Below are positions 41,499 through 51,800 of a DNA stretch of 64,000 bases, one piece after another (the stretch's first letter is position 1; each line of letters begins with the position of its first letter). Made by a program: the position numbers and the translations under genes. Source of the stretch: Streptomyces sp. NBC_01451 (GTDB lineage: Bacteria; Actinomycetota; Actinomycetes; Streptomycetales; Streptomycetaceae); contig NZ_CP109479.1 in NCBI RefSeq assembly GCF_036227485.1, positions 5,146,001-5,210,000 on the forward strand. Reading direction: 5' to 3'. Below the pieces are notes generated by a model, which had not been told where the DNA came from, made no database searches, and saw nothing but the letters and a program-made list of their open reading frames with translations.

Positions 41499-42719
41499 AT
41501 GTCTGAAATCGTCAAGCGGCTGCGCGAGCGGCGCGCGAATGTATGGGAGTCGGCAAAGGCTCTTGCCGATGCTGCGGCAGAAGAGAACCGCGCGTTGTCC
41601 GGCGAGGAAGAGGGACAGTGGCAATCCCTCAATGCCGAACTAGACGCGCTGGACAAGCGCATTAAGAACGTCATCGAGGGCGAGCAGCGCGCAAAGGACA
41701 CGGAGGACTCTATGGCCAAGCTGCGCGGGGAACCGCGTAAGCAAGGTCCGGGGGCGCAGCCGTCCTACGGTTCCGAGGAACTGCGCGCATTCATGCGAGG
41801 GGAAGGGGGACGGTATTACGACGTCGTACCCAACGGCCCTGTCAATTACCGTGACCTCTCCAAGCTGTCCGCAGGCGCAGGCGCCAACGTAGTTCCGACG
41901 TCCTTTTACGATCGGCTCATGGCGCATCTCATCGAGAATTCAGCCGTCATGCAAACCGGCCCCACTGTGCTTAACACGGCGTCCGGTGAAAACGTGCAGG
42001 TGCCCAAGACAACGGCGCACAGTTCCGGCGCGCTGTTTGCGGAGGCGGCCACAATCACAGAGTCCGACCCGGCATTCGGTCAGATCACGCTTGGTGCATT
42101 CAAGTACGGCACGCTTATTCAGGTGTCGCGCGAATTGCTCACGGACTCTGGGGTTGACCTTGAGGGTTACCTCTCCATGCAAGCTGGGCGCGCGCTGGGT
42201 AACGCGTTCGGGACTCACATGGTTACCGGCGACGGAACGGCAAAGCCGCGCGGAATCGTGACGGATGCGACCGTGGGCAAGACAGGACTTACCGCCGCAG
42301 GCCTAGTGACTGCGGATGACTTGATCGATTTGCAGTATTCCGTGATTGCGCCTTACCGCGCGTCTAGTTCCTGCTACTGGGTGGTCAAGGACGCGACGCT
42401 CGCGACCATTCGGAAGTTCAAGGGAACTGACGGACAGTACATCTGGCAGCAATCGCTAGTAGCAGGCGCCCCGGATATGTTGCTCGGTAAGCCGATCGTT
42501 ACCGACCCGAACGTTGCGGCTGTAGCCACAACCGCCAAGTCTGTAATCTTCGGCGATTTCTCGCAGTATTTCGTGCGCATCGCAGGTGGAATCCGATTCG
42601 AGCGGTCGGATGATTTCGCATTCAACACGGATCTCGTTACGTTCCGCGCATTGCTCCGCGCGGACGCTGCGCTCATCGACCTTACCGGCGCAGTCAAGGT
42701 TTTCCAGGGCGCTGCGTAA
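41499..42719 (+). CDS. Major capsid protein (HK97 fold)
   Basis: 406 residues. Residues 1-110 form the coiled-coil delta scaffold (LRERRANVWESAKALADAAA, LDALDKRIKNVIEGEQRAK) removed by the protease. Then come the N-arm, spine and domains with VVPTSFYDRLMAHLIENSAV, ALGNAFGTHMVTGDGTAKPR and IVTDPNVAAVATTAKSVIFG. A terminator follows, so the capsid mRNA can be made in excess. Confidence 0.95.
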   Translation: MSEIVKRLRERRANVWESAKALADAAAEENRALSGEEEGQWQSLNAELDALDKRIKNVIEGEQRAKDTEDSMAKLRGEPRKQGPGAQPSYGSEELRAFMRGEGGRYYDVVPNGPVNYRDLSKLSAGAGANVVPTSFYDRLMAHLIENSAVMQTGPTVLNTASGENVQVPKTTAHSSGALFAEAATITESDPAFGQITLGAFKYGTLIQVSRELLTDSGVDLEGYLSMQAGRALGNAFGTHMVTGDGTAKPRGIVTDATVGKTGLTAAGLVTADDLIDLQYSVIAPYRASSSCYWVVKDATLATIRKFKGTDGQYIWQQSLVAGAPDMLLGKPIVTDPNVAAVATTAKSVIFGDFSQYFVRIAGGIRFERSDDFAFNTDLVTFRALLRADAALIDLTGAVKVFQGAA

Positions 42720-42733
42720 CAGTCGCGTTTATC

Positions 42734-42769
42734 GGTCCGGCCGTGTTCGCTACGGCCGGACCTTTCTTT
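42734..42769 (+). terminator. Rho-independent terminator after the capsid gene
   Basis: GGTCCGGCCGT (42734-42744) pairs with ACGGCCGGACC (42752-42762), 7-nt loop, followed by TTTCTTTC. Confidence 0.85.
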
Positions 42770-42783
42770 CGGGAGGAATCGAA

Positions 42784-42960
42784 ATGCCTGAACCAACCGT
42801 GTTCGACGAGGACACATCCGCAATGGTGCACTCTGCGCACATCGCTACCCCTGCGTCACCTGGGGGGGCATACGTGCAAGCGGAAGTAGTCGCCCTGCGT
42901 ACCGCAATCGCGAGCATTCTTACGGCCCTGCGTAGCGCCGGAATCATCGCCCAGGACTAA
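42784..42960 (+). CDS. Small head-associated hypothetical protein
   Basis: 58 residues starting MPEPTVFDEDTSAMVHSAHI after GGGAGGA. The C-terminal helix is VVALRTAIASILTALRSAG. Sits between capsid and connector genes; unknown function. Confidence 0.6.
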   Translation: MPEPTVFDEDTSAMVHSAHIATPASPGGAYVQAEVVALRTAIASILTALRSAGIIAQD

Positions 42961-42971
42961 TGGGGGGAACC

Positions 42972-43184
42972 ATGTTGGTTCGCATTCTGGGTGACATCTC
43001 AGGCACGCGTAACGGCAAGCCATGGCCCCAGCGTGGCGCAGTCGTCAACTTGCCCCAGGGCGAGGCGGACTCACTCTGTGGCTGCGGCATGGCGGAGCGC
43101 GTGCCCGACGATCCTCCCGCCTCGCCTCGCCCCATCGAAAAGGCCACGGCTGCGCGCAACAGACGGAAGCCTGAAACCCGTTAG
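42972..43184 (+). CDS. Small hypothetical protein of the head module
   Basis: 70 residues from an ATG at 42972 (MLVRILGDISGTRNGKPWPQ) behind GGGGGAA; an alternative ATG at 42960 overlaps the previous stop. LRG-x-W-P and acidic strands resemble small phage SH3-like proteins; the tail is basic. Unknown function. Confidence 0.6.
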   Translation: MLVRILGDISGTRNGKPWPQRGAVVNLPQGEADSLCGCGMAERVPDDPPASPRPIEKATAARNRRKPETR

Positions 43185-43195
43185 GGGGCGCAGCC

Positions 43196-43789
43196 GTGGC
43201 GAATGAGTACACGACTACAGCAACCCTCAAGCTAGCGCTTAACTCAAGCGACTCAACAAGGGACGATTTGCTCACGGCTGCCATTGCGGCAGCCTCGCGC
43301 GGAATAGACAAGAACTGCGGACGTCGCTTTTATCTCGATGGCGCCGTGAGCGTCCGGACCTATAACCCGGAGATTCGGACTGTCTGTTACGAGACAGGTG
43401 AACTCCTGATAGTTGATGACATCGGTTCGGCTACAGGGTTGGTAGTCGAGACAGGCAATGTGGGCGGGACCTATACCGCCGTTACCGATTACGAGACCTG
43501 GCCGGAAAACGCGCTCGCTCAAGGGGCCCCGATAACCGGGTTGCTCCGCTATTCCGGAACCTGGGGATCAAGCGGTACGGCACGCATCCAAGTGACTGCG
43601 AAATGGGGTTGGCCGGCTACTCCAGAGGAGATTACGCAGGCCACCATTTTGCAAGCCTTGCGTCTCTACAAGCGTAAGGACTCTCCGGAGGGCGTACTAG
43701 GTTCTGCGGAATGGGGGGCGGTCCGGGTTGGACGAGTAGACCCGGACGTCTACGAACTCTGTAAGCGCTTCATGCTGCCGGGTTTCTAG
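43196..43789 (+). CDS. Head-tail connector protein (HK97 gp6-like)
   Basis: 197 residues from a GTG. LKLALNSSDSTRDDLLTAAI and AAASRGIDKNCGRRFYLDG start the protein, and the helical end reads EEITQATILQALRLYKRKDS. This is the adaptor family that docks on the portal ring. Confidence 0.8.
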   Translation: MANEYTTTATLKLALNSSDSTRDDLLTAAIAAASRGIDKNCGRRFYLDGAVSVRTYNPEIRTVCYETGELLIVDDIGSATGLVVETGNVGGTYTAVTDYETWPENALAQGAPITGLLRYSGTWGSSGTARIQVTAKWGWPATPEEITQATILQALRLYKRKDSPEGVLGSAEWGAVRVGRVDPDVYELCKRFMLPGF

Positions 43790-43797
43790 GGGGACGC

Positions 43798-44241
43798 GTG
43801 GATATCTATAACGTACGGGCGCAATTGGCGCTCGCAGCCTCCGCAGTCGCCCTACCTAAAGCCTCGCTCACATGTACCGGTTACATGCCGGACGCTGTGA
43901 ATGAGCCGTGTTTCTTTATCGCTGACTACACGATTGATTTCGACAAGGTCATGCAGCGAGGACTAGACGCCATTACGTTCACCGCGCGCGTTCTCGTGAG
44001 TCGAGCCGACGACTTGGCAGGGCAAAAGCTACTCGACAACATGATGAGCGGTTCGGGTACTGCGTCCCTCAAGGACGTTATCGAGAACGCGCGAGGCGCC
44101 CCCGGTAGTGCTGCCCTCAATGGCTATGCCCATGACTTCCGTGTCTCCCGTATGCAAGGGATACGCCTGTACGAACACAACGGACTGCAATACCTAGGGG
44201 CCGAAATCACCATTGACGTGATCGGTGACGGGAGCGCGTAA
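43798..44241 (+). CDS. Tail terminator/completion-like protein
   Basis: 147 residues from a GTG (MDIYNVRAQLALAASAVALP). Size, mixed alpha/beta pattern (FDKVMQRGLDAITFTARVLV) and location before the tail-tube gene fit the tail-terminator group. Assignment by synteny. Confidence 0.6.
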   Translation: MDIYNVRAQLALAASAVALPKASLTCTGYMPDAVNEPCFFIADYTIDFDKVMQRGLDAITFTARVLVSRADDLAGQKLLDNMMSGSGTASLKDVIENARGAPGSAALNGYAHDFRVSRMQGIRLYEHNGLQYLGAEITIDVIGDGSA

Positions 44242-44976
44242 ATGTCTTTCCTCACGCTTACTAACGTGCGCCTGTTTGCCGTAGGCGCAGACCTAACGGG
44301 CGCCTCAAACAAAGTCGAGCTGTCCGCAGAGGTTGAAGAAAAGGACAGGACTACCTACGGGTCTAACGGCTGGAAAGAGGTCATGGGGGGACTAGGGTCC
44401 GCCCAGGTGACCGGAGAGGGTTTCTGGGAGGCAGGGTCAAGCGCCCTTGTCGATGATGCCAACTGGGCGAACAACGGCGGTACGGGGCCATGGTCGGTTG
44501 GGCCGGTAGGTGGCGCCGTTGGGGATCTTGCCTATTTCGTCAAGGCCTTGCAGTCGGAATACAAGTTCCTTGGCCAAGTGGGAGATATAGCCCCTTGGTC
44601 CGGCAAGGCGTCAAGTACGTGGCCGCTTGTCCGTGGGGCGTTCGGCCACCACTACGGAACCGCGCGCACGTCGACCGGTACGGCAACGGGCGTCCAACTG
44701 GGTGCGGCAGACGTAGACGAACGGCTGTATGCCTCGCTACATGTTTTGTCCGTGGCGGGTACGACTCCCACTCTCAACGTTGAGATAGAGAGCGACACGG
44801 ACAACACGTTTGCGTCTTCCCTTACTCAACTGACGTTCACTCAAGCCAACGCCATAAGCGGCCAAATCCTCCGGACCGATGGCACTGCAATCACTGACAC
44901 TTGGTACCGGGTCAAGTACACGATTTCAGGAACTAACCCTTCCTTTCTATTTGCCGTGGCATTCGGAATCAAGTAA
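44242..44976 (+). CDS. Major tail protein-like, long paralogue
   Basis: 244 residues. The N-terminal 60 residues (VELSAEVEEKDRTTYGSNGW, KEVMGGLGSAQVTGEGF) match the next gene's product almost motif by motif. The C-terminal 120 residues (TASTGTATGVQLG-like and WYRVKYTISGTNPSFLFAVA) are an extra beta-rich domain. Either this or its neighbour, or both, form the tail tube. Confidence 0.75.
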   Translation: MSFLTLTNVRLFAVGADLTGASNKVELSAEVEEKDRTTYGSNGWKEVMGGLGSAQVTGEGFWEAGSSALVDDANWANNGGTGPWSVGPVGGAVGDLAYFVKALQSEYKFLGQVGDIAPWSGKASSTWPLVRGAFGHHYGTARTSTGTATGVQLGAADVDERLYASLHVLSVAGTTPTLNVEIESDTDNTFASSLTQLTFTQANAISGQILRTDGTAITDTWYRVKYTISGTNPSFLFAVAFGIK

Positions 44977-44990
44977 AAGGGTGATCCCTC

Positions 44991-45401
44991 ATGGCCTTTA
45001 TGGTACTCACGACTGAATACGTTTCACTCAATGCAAGCGACCTAAGCGCCTACGCGAATAAGGCGGAGCTTACGGTTGAGGTTGACGAAAAGGACGTCAC
45101 TACATACGGGAGCGCCGGATGGAAGCAGGTCATAGGTGGCCTCAAGAGTGGCGGATTGTCCATTGAGTTCAAGCAAGACTTTGCGGCTGCCGCTCTTGAC
45201 TCCATTCTCTGGCCCCTATTCGGCACAGTGGTTGCATTTGAGGTACGCCCCACCTCCGCAGCAATGGGCGCCTCAAACCCCAAGTGGACCGGAAGCGTAC
45301 TAATCAAGGAACTCAAGCCCATTAGCGGAGGCGTTGGAGACGAGGCCTCGCAGTCCGTGAGTTTCCCGACGTCCGGCGCTGTCACGCGCGCCGTGGCGTA
45401 A
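44991..45401 (+). CDS. Major tail protein-like, short paralogue
   Basis: 136 residues. AELTVEVDEKDVTTYGSAGW then KQVIGGLKSGGLSIEFKQDF aligns with the upstream gene, and VGDEASQSVSFPTSGAVTRA ends the protein in place of its extra domain. The compact size is that of a basic tail-tube protomer. The 14-bp gap and tandem order point to duplication. Confidence 0.75.
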   Translation: MAFMVLTTEYVSLNASDLSAYANKAELTVEVDEKDVTTYGSAGWKQVIGGLKSGGLSIEFKQDFAAAALDSILWPLFGTVVAFEVRPTSAAMGASNPKWTGSVLIKELKPISGGVGDEASQSVSFPTSGAVTRAVA

Positions 45402-45404
45402 GCC

Positions 45405-45908
45405 ATGGCCAACGGGCCCGTTGGCGTTGAGGTCACCCAAGAGGGGTTGCGTTCCCTACTGCGCGCCCTCCGTAGCGAGGCGGACGGTAAGGACCTGCGT
45501 AAGGAACTCAGGAAAGAGCTAAAGGACGTCCTAAAGCCTCGCGCGGACCGTGCGAAGAACGGGGCCCTAGCCATCCCATCGCAGGGCGCTGGGACGTCCC
45601 CAGCGCTTAGGCCGGCTATCGCGCGAGGCATTCAACCGCGCATAGACCTAGCCCTTAGAAACCCTGGGGCGAGCATCCGCGCAAAGCGCACGCCACGTAT
45701 CCGCGGGTTTGCCAACGCCCCCAAGCGGACGAACTCGCGCAAGGGGTGGCGTACGCAGTCATGGGGCAATGACGAATGGCGCGTGCAGTTCGGAAAAATT
45801 GGTTGGTTCGATAACGCCCTACAGGGCGTAGGCCCGGAGGCGCGCGAGGCAGTAGCCAAAGTCATCAATGACATGGCGGAGCGCATAGCCAACCGGGTTC
45901 GGGAGTAA
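45405..45908 (+). CDS. HK97 gp10-like tail/neck protein
   Basis: 167 residues starting MANGPVGVEVTQEGLRSLLR. The highly basic middle, the pattern FGKIGWFDNALQGVGPEARE and the final helix KVINDMAERIANRVRE are typical of gp10-type proteins. Confidence 0.65.
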   Translation: MANGPVGVEVTQEGLRSLLRALRSEADGKDLRKELRKELKDVLKPRADRAKNGALAIPSQGAGTSPALRPAIARGIQPRIDLALRNPGASIRAKRTPRIRGFANAPKRTNSRKGWRTQSWGNDEWRVQFGKIGWFDNALQGVGPEAREAVAKVINDMAERIANRVRE

Positions 45909-45912
45909 GCCT

Positions 45913-46323
45913 ATGTACCTGATCTATCACCCCGAAGGTTCCGACGAACCTACGCGGTTCAAGTACAACCCTCGCAAGTTGATGAGTGCCGAGCGAGAGA
46001 TGTTGGAACGGAAGACCGACAAGGACTTTTCCGATTTCACAAGCGCAGTCCTGTCCGGGAATTCCCTCTGCCGTAGGGCCTTGCTTTACATGTATCTCAA
46101 GCGTGAGCATCCCGGCATCAAGTGGGATGCGGTCGACTTCTCTTGGGATGAACTCAAGCTCGAATACTCCAAGCAAGAGCTTACGAAAATGCGCGAGGCA
46201 GTCTCAGAGAACACGTCTGGGGATGAGCGCGCGGCCACTCTCGCCAACCTTGATGAGCAGATAGAAACGGCCATCGACGAGAGCGAAGACGGGGGAAAAG
46301 TCGATCTGCCGATCGCAGGCTAG
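45913..46323 (+). CDS. Tail assembly chaperone, short form (gpG-like)
   Basis: 136 residues starting MYLIYHPEGSDEPTRFKYNP; the helical C-terminal part is acidic (TAIDESEDGGKVDLPIAG). Directly upstream of the tape measure, as expected. The slippery GGGAAAA at 46293-46299 allows a longer form. Confidence 0.88.
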   Translation: MYLIYHPEGSDEPTRFKYNPRKLMSAEREMLERKTDKDFSDFTSAVLSGNSLCRRALLYMYLKREHPGIKWDAVDFSWDELKLEYSKQELTKMREAVSENTSGDERAATLANLDEQIETAIDESEDGGKVDLPIAG

Positions 46324-46472
46324 CCCAGCTAGGGAACGCAGCTCACTTGTTGGGCGTGCGCCCCTGGGAATGGGACCTGCTTACGGTCGAGCAAACGGAC
46401 TCCCTTTTGGGTTGGCTTGACGACTACAAGAGACAACTTGATGAGGCAGAAGCCCAGTTGAAACGGAGGTGA
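45913..46472 (+). CDS. Tail assembly chaperone, -1 frameshift product (gpGT-like)
   Basis: At 46293-46299 the codons GGG GGA AAA contain the X XXY YYZ heptamer GGGAAAA. A -1 slip avoids the TAG at 46321 and continues SRSADRRLAQLGNAAHLLGV, RPWEWDLLTVEQTDSLLGWL and DDYKRQLDEAEAQLKRR to a TGA at 46470-46472. The WEWD...GWLDDYKRQ tail is the normal T-domain of tail chaperones, and nothing else encodes it. Confidence 0.85.
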
Positions 46473-46476
46473 CGGA

Positions 46477-48837
46477 GTGGCCTCCGATACCTCGCTTGTG
46501 TTCCGACTCATTGCACGCGATGAGGCTAGTCCCGAACTATCGGCCATGCAGGAACGGCTATCTACGGCCTCTGCCGGTATCGGTATGGGAGTTGCCGCAG
46601 CACTCGGAGTAGGCATTGCGGAAAACCTCAACACAGAGGCAGCCAACGCCAAGCTAACGGCACAACTGGGCGTTGGGCCGGCGGAGGCTGCCGAGCTTTC
46701 TAAGGTGTCCGCAAACGTCTACGCGAACGCCTGGGGCGATTCGACGGCGACCGTCAATGAGGCAGTCAAAGGTGTTTATCAAAACATCGGAGATACCTCT
46801 AAGGCGGAGGGCGGACTAGAAGGGGTCACAACTAAAGTCCTCGCTCTCGCGGAAACGTTTGATCAGGACCTTGCAATGACCACCGCTGCGACTGGTCAAC
46901 TCCTGCGCACGGGGCTAGCAAAGGATGCTGACCAAGCCCTAGACATTATCGCTAAAGGCCTGTCCTCCGGTGCCGATAAGGCGGGCGATTTTCTCGAAAC
47001 CCTTAACGAGTACTCGACGCAATGGCGCCGCGTTGGTCTCGATGCCCAAACCGCAACGGGCCTACTCGCGCAGGGCCTCAAGGGTGGCGCGCGCGATGCG
47101 GATCAAGTCGCGGACGCTATCGGCCAATTCGGCGAGTTGTCTTTGGCGGGAGGCTCGACGGTTGAGGCCGCGTTCAAAAGCATCGGTCTAAACGCGGGCG
47201 ACATGGCAACGATGATTGGCAAGGGTGGGGAGTCCTCTAAGCAAGCGCTTCAGATGACGCTAGACGCGATGCGAGGCACCAAGAATGAACAGATAAAGCT
47301 CAATGCGGCGACTGCGCTATTTGGAGATCCGGGCGCCGTTATGGGTGACGCGCTTTACGCGCTGGACCCTGCTAGCGCCGCCGCGTCTTCCGGCATGAAC
47401 AAGGTTACCGGCGCAGCTAATAAGGTCGCGAAGACTGCCGGAGGTACGGCGGCCTCCTCGCTCGAATCTTTTAAGCGCAAGGCGATACACGCGCTAGGCG
47501 AGGCAGGCGGAGTAGTCGTCAAGTTTGGGATGAAAAATCAGGGCCTAATGAAAGGCTTGGGAATCGTCCTAGCTGTCGTCGCAGGGCTTGTGATGACGGT
47601 CGCCGTAGCCCAGAAGATTTATGCCACATATACGGCTATCGCGACGGTAGCGACCAACATACATAACAGCGCGCTCTATCGAACCGTGGCCGGATACCTG
47701 CGACTTATGGCGGTTGGCCTTATGGCCATGGCGCGGATTGCTGCCGCATCCGTTGCCTCCGCAGCAACTACCGCAGCCGCATGGGTAGGAAGCGCCCTTG
47801 TCTCTATCGGCACGTGGATAGCCGCTGTGGTGCGCGCAGGCGCCACGGCCCTTGTGCAATTCACCCTCATGGCCGCGAGGGCAGTTATATGGGCAGCAAC
47901 CATGGCCGCTCAATGGCTAATCGCCATGGGTCCCATTGGTTGGATCACCATTGCCGTAATCGCAATCGTCGCGCTCATTGTCGCCAACTGGGACAAGATC
48001 AAAGAGTGGACAGTCAAAATCTGGACATGGCTTTGGGGGCACATTAAGAGCATCGCCGCCAAGCTCTGGAATATCTTTCTTAATTGGACTATTGCCGGAT
48101 TGATCATCAAGCATTGGGACAAGATCAAGGCGGGAACGGTCCGCGTCTGGAATGTCACAATGACTTGGATCAAGAGTATCCCTGGGAAGGTCGTTTCGTT
48201 CTTCCTGAATTGGACTCTATACGGGTTGATCATCAAGCATTGGGGCCGGATAAAGAGCGGCAGTATTCAGGTCGCAACGGCCCTTGTGACTTGGGTAAAG
48301 GGTCTACCTGGGCGCATCTCTAGGGCCGTAGGAAGTCTCGGATCACTGCTGTACAACAAGGGAACCAACGTTGTCCGTGGGCTTTGGAATGGCATTAAGG
48401 CCATGGGGCCATGGATCGTTTCTCAGATCAGTAGTTGGGCGAAATCCGTAATCCCTGGGCCGGTCGCTAAAGCGCTAGGCATTTCGTCGCCCTCGCGCCT
48501 CATGGCCGAACGCGTCGGTAGGCACGTGCCTACGGGCGTCATGCTGGGCGTACGAGCGCGTACAGCCGCCCTGAAAGCCAACATGCACGCATGGGCGGTA
48601 GAGGTTGTCTCGCCTGTCCGCAGGGCCGCAGAAAGGGCTATGGATAGGGGCGACGGGTCGGGTTCCTCCCATTCCTCCTACGCGCCCAGCGCAGCCGCAC
48701 CCATGCGACCGCTACAGGCAAACCTAGTGGTTGACGCACGCGTGTTGGCTTCCGTTCTCATTGACCCATTGCGCGGAGAGATTCAGCGGATATCCGGGGG
48801 CAACGTACAGAAAGCTCTAGGGAAGGGGAGTCGGTGA
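46477..48837 (+). CDS. Tape measure protein
   Basis: 786 residues from a GTG. The N-terminal half is a minor-tail/TMP core (TEAANAKLTAQLGVGPAEAA, TGQLLRTGLAKDADQALDII). Hydrophobic segments run from about residue 350 to 500, followed by three degenerate NWDKIK/KHWDKIK/KHWGRIK modules with NWTIAGLII and NWTLYGLII, and a C-terminal region with RAVGSLGSLLYNKGTNVVRG. It sets tail length and helps DNA enter the cell. A short TMP implies a short flexible siphovirus tail. Confidence 0.92.
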   Translation: MASDTSLVFRLIARDEASPELSAMQERLSTASAGIGMGVAAALGVGIAENLNTEAANAKLTAQLGVGPAEAAELSKVSANVYANAWGDSTATVNEAVKGVYQNIGDTSKAEGGLEGVTTKVLALAETFDQDLAMTTAATGQLLRTGLAKDADQALDIIAKGLSSGADKAGDFLETLNEYSTQWRRVGLDAQTATGLLAQGLKGGARDADQVADAIGQFGELSLAGGSTVEAAFKSIGLNAGDMATMIGKGGESSKQALQMTLDAMRGTKNEQIKLNAATALFGDPGAVMGDALYALDPASAAASSGMNKVTGAANKVAKTAGGTAASSLESFKRKAIHALGEAGGVVVKFGMKNQGLMKGLGIVLAVVAGLVMTVAVAQKIYATYTAIATVATNIHNSALYRTVAGYLRLMAVGLMAMARIAAASVASAATTAAAWVGSALVSIGTWIAAVVRAGATALVQFTLMAARAVIWAATMAAQWLIAMGPIGWITIAVIAIVALIVANWDKIKEWTVKIWTWLWGHIKSIAAKLWNIFLNWTIAGLIIKHWDKIKAGTVRVWNVTMTWIKSIPGKVVSFFLNWTLYGLIIKHWGRIKSGSIQVATALVTWVKGLPGRISRAVGSLGSLLYNKGTNVVRGLWNGIKAMGPWIVSQISSWAKSVIPGPVAKALGISSPSRLMAERVGRHVPTGVMLGVRARTAALKANMHAWAVEVVSPVRRAAERAMDRGDGSGSSHSSYAPSAAAPMRPLQANLVVDARVLASVLIDPLRGEIQRISGGNVQKALGKGSR

Positions 48838-51800
48838 CTTTCCCCAATACTCCTCTCACGTCAAAAGCGGAACTCTACATAGACAGCGCGTGGACCGACA
48901 TAACAACGGACGTCTACCAGCGTGATCCCATCACCATCACTCGCGGCCGGACCAACAATGGTGATGACGTCGACCCAACGCGCTGTACGCTCACGCTGAA
49001 TAATCGTTCCGGTAAATACTCCCCTCGCAATCCCACCGGTACATATCACGGGAAGATCGGTCGGAATACTCCTCTTAGGGTTTCCGTCAATGCAGGCTCT
49101 ATGGCGCTCGACCTACCGGGCGCCGTAGGCGATTGGGCTAGCACTCCCGATACCGCCTCATTGGATATCACAGGTGACCTTGACGTGAGGGTAGACGCGT
49201 CGCTAAGTAATTGGCTCGACCCTTCTAGTGATGCATCCGTGTCGGAGCACATCGACCTAATTGCCAAGTACGGCACTTCCCCACAGAAATCTTGGATGCT
49301 GGGCATTCGCGGTTACGACCTTTATTTTGATTGGTCGGCAGACGGAACCAACACAATTACGGCTCGCTCGACTGTCCCTTTCCCTGCCTCACCTACAGCG
49401 CGCATAGCGGTACGGGTAACCCTCGATGTCAACAATGGCGCCTCCGGGAATACCGTGACGTTCTATACGTCTGACTCGCTAAGTGGCACATGGGCCCAAC
49501 TGGGTGACCCTGTAACACAAGCGGGAACAACCTCAATATTTGCCTCAACGACAGCTCTAAAGATTGGCGACGCTACGCCGTTCACGTTTGGTCGTGCCGC
49601 AGGGTCTGTGCATGCCGCCCAGGTCCGAAACGGCATCGCAGGCACCATCGTTGCCAACCCGGATTTCAGTGCGCAGGCGAGCGGCACGACGTCCTTTGCG
49701 GACAGTGCGGGGCTCACGTGGACCCTCGCGGGGAATACCTCCATAACTAATCGCAAGGTGCGTTTCGTGGGTGAGGTGAGCGAATGGCCGGCTGAATGGG
49801 ACATCTCCGGAGAGGACGTCTATACGCAGGTCACGGCGTCGGGAGTGCTCCGCAGACTGTCTCAAGGGAACTCGCCGATTAAGTCGACGCTCACTCGTCG
49901 GCTGCCCACTCTTGACCCTGTCGCATATTGGCCTATGGAGGAAGGCGCTAACGCGATACTTGCGTACTCGCCCATAGAGGGTGTCGACGCCATGATTACG
50001 AGTGGCGTGTCATGGGGGGAACTAGACACCCTGCCCGGATCAAGTGCGCTTCCGACCATGCCGCTAGGGTCGACTAGTTCAGGCAATGTGCCTGCGCCGG
50101 ACGGTAGTCCTACGTCATGGCAAGTGGAGTTCGTCTATAACCTGAGTGAGGCGCCTACGGACTTTATCCGTATGTGGCAATGGAACACTACGGGAACCGT
50201 TGCCACATGGGCCGTGCAGCTCGAATCGTTTGCAGGGATATACACGCGCATACTTATCGTCAACCGTGAGGGCGTCATTCTTGCAACGTCGTCAGTTGCT
50301 GCCGGAACTGATACCTATACAGGCGGTTGGAATCGTTGGCAGATTACCGCCACCCAGAATGGCGGAAACGTTGACTGGGTGTCGAAAATCCTTAACGGTA
50401 ACGGTCCGGTGGTCACGGATAGCGGCAGTTTTGCCGGGACGGTCGGACGCGTTCGGCAGGTCTATTCTCGTGAGTCGACGGGATGGAACCCGGAGAATTC
50501 CACCCTGTCAACCGGTCACATAAGCGTGTTCTCTCCCAGCGATACTGACGCATACACGGATGTATATACGGGGCTGGCAGGGGAGCGAGCGGGTACGCGC
50601 CTCGCGCGCCTCGCAGAAGAAGAGTCCGTAACCGTAGCCGTATTCGGGAACCCGGAAATACAGGCGCAGCTAGGGCCGCAGAAGTCTGCGACTTTGCTTG
50701 ACATTCTGAGGGACTGCGCGGAGGCGGATGGCGGCATTCTGTACGAACAGAGACACGCTAGCGGATTGATATACCGTGACGCGTCCTCCCTCTATAACCA
50801 GCGAGTCAGGTTGGCGCTTGATTACGAAACGGCGGGACATGTAGCGCCCCCATTCCAGCCGGTTGATGATGACCAGTTGGTAAAGAATGAAATCGTGGTA
50901 AGCCGCAGAAATGGTGCCTCTGCCGTTGCCGAACTCAGCACGGGCACCCTGTCCACGCAGGCGCCCCCGGAGGGCGTAGGGCGCTATCAAGACTCCCGTG
51001 AGTTCAACTTCTATGACGACACTCAACCCGCCAACATGGCCGAATGGCTCTTGATGCTGGGCACCTGGGACGAGGCGCGTTACCCGACACTGCACGTGGA
51101 CTTGGCCGCAGGCCCCTCGCTCATTGATGACGCTACGGCGGTCGATATTGGCGACAGAGTCACAGTGTCCAATCCTCCGGAATGGTTGCCACCGGACGAC
51201 ATAGACCTATTGGTTCAAGGCTACTCGGAGGTCATCAAAGAGTACGAGTGGGATATCACTTACAACTGCACGCCCGGCGCCCCTTGGTCGAGCATTGCCC
51301 AGGTGGGTACGGCGCGAGCGGACACGTCCGGCTCGACGTTGGCAGCCGCCATGACGTCTAGCGCCACGACTGCATATGTCCTCACCTCAACCGGTCCCGA
51401 ATGGGTTGACAGCTCCAATCACCCCTCCGATTTCCCCTTTGATATCAGGTTGGCCGGCGAACGCGTAACGGTTAGCGCGTGCACTGGTAATGCGGTCGAC
51501 GCATTCGGCCGGTCGGTTTCCAACGCATGGGGGACTGCCGATATCGGAGGCGCTTGGAGTACGGGCGGGGGCACGTCTGCCGATTACGCCGTTGGTAGTG
51601 GCATAGGCACTCACACGCTCGCCACGGCCAACTCGTCACGGCGCACGTTCATGAGTAGCACGTTCGCCGATTTCGATATGTACGTTTCGATAGCGACTAG
51701 TGCACTTGCGACCGGCGGGTTTCTTTCCGGCGGCATTACCGCGCGCCATGTTGACGGCGACAACCTCTATACGGCTAGGGCCGCATTCAATACCGATGCG

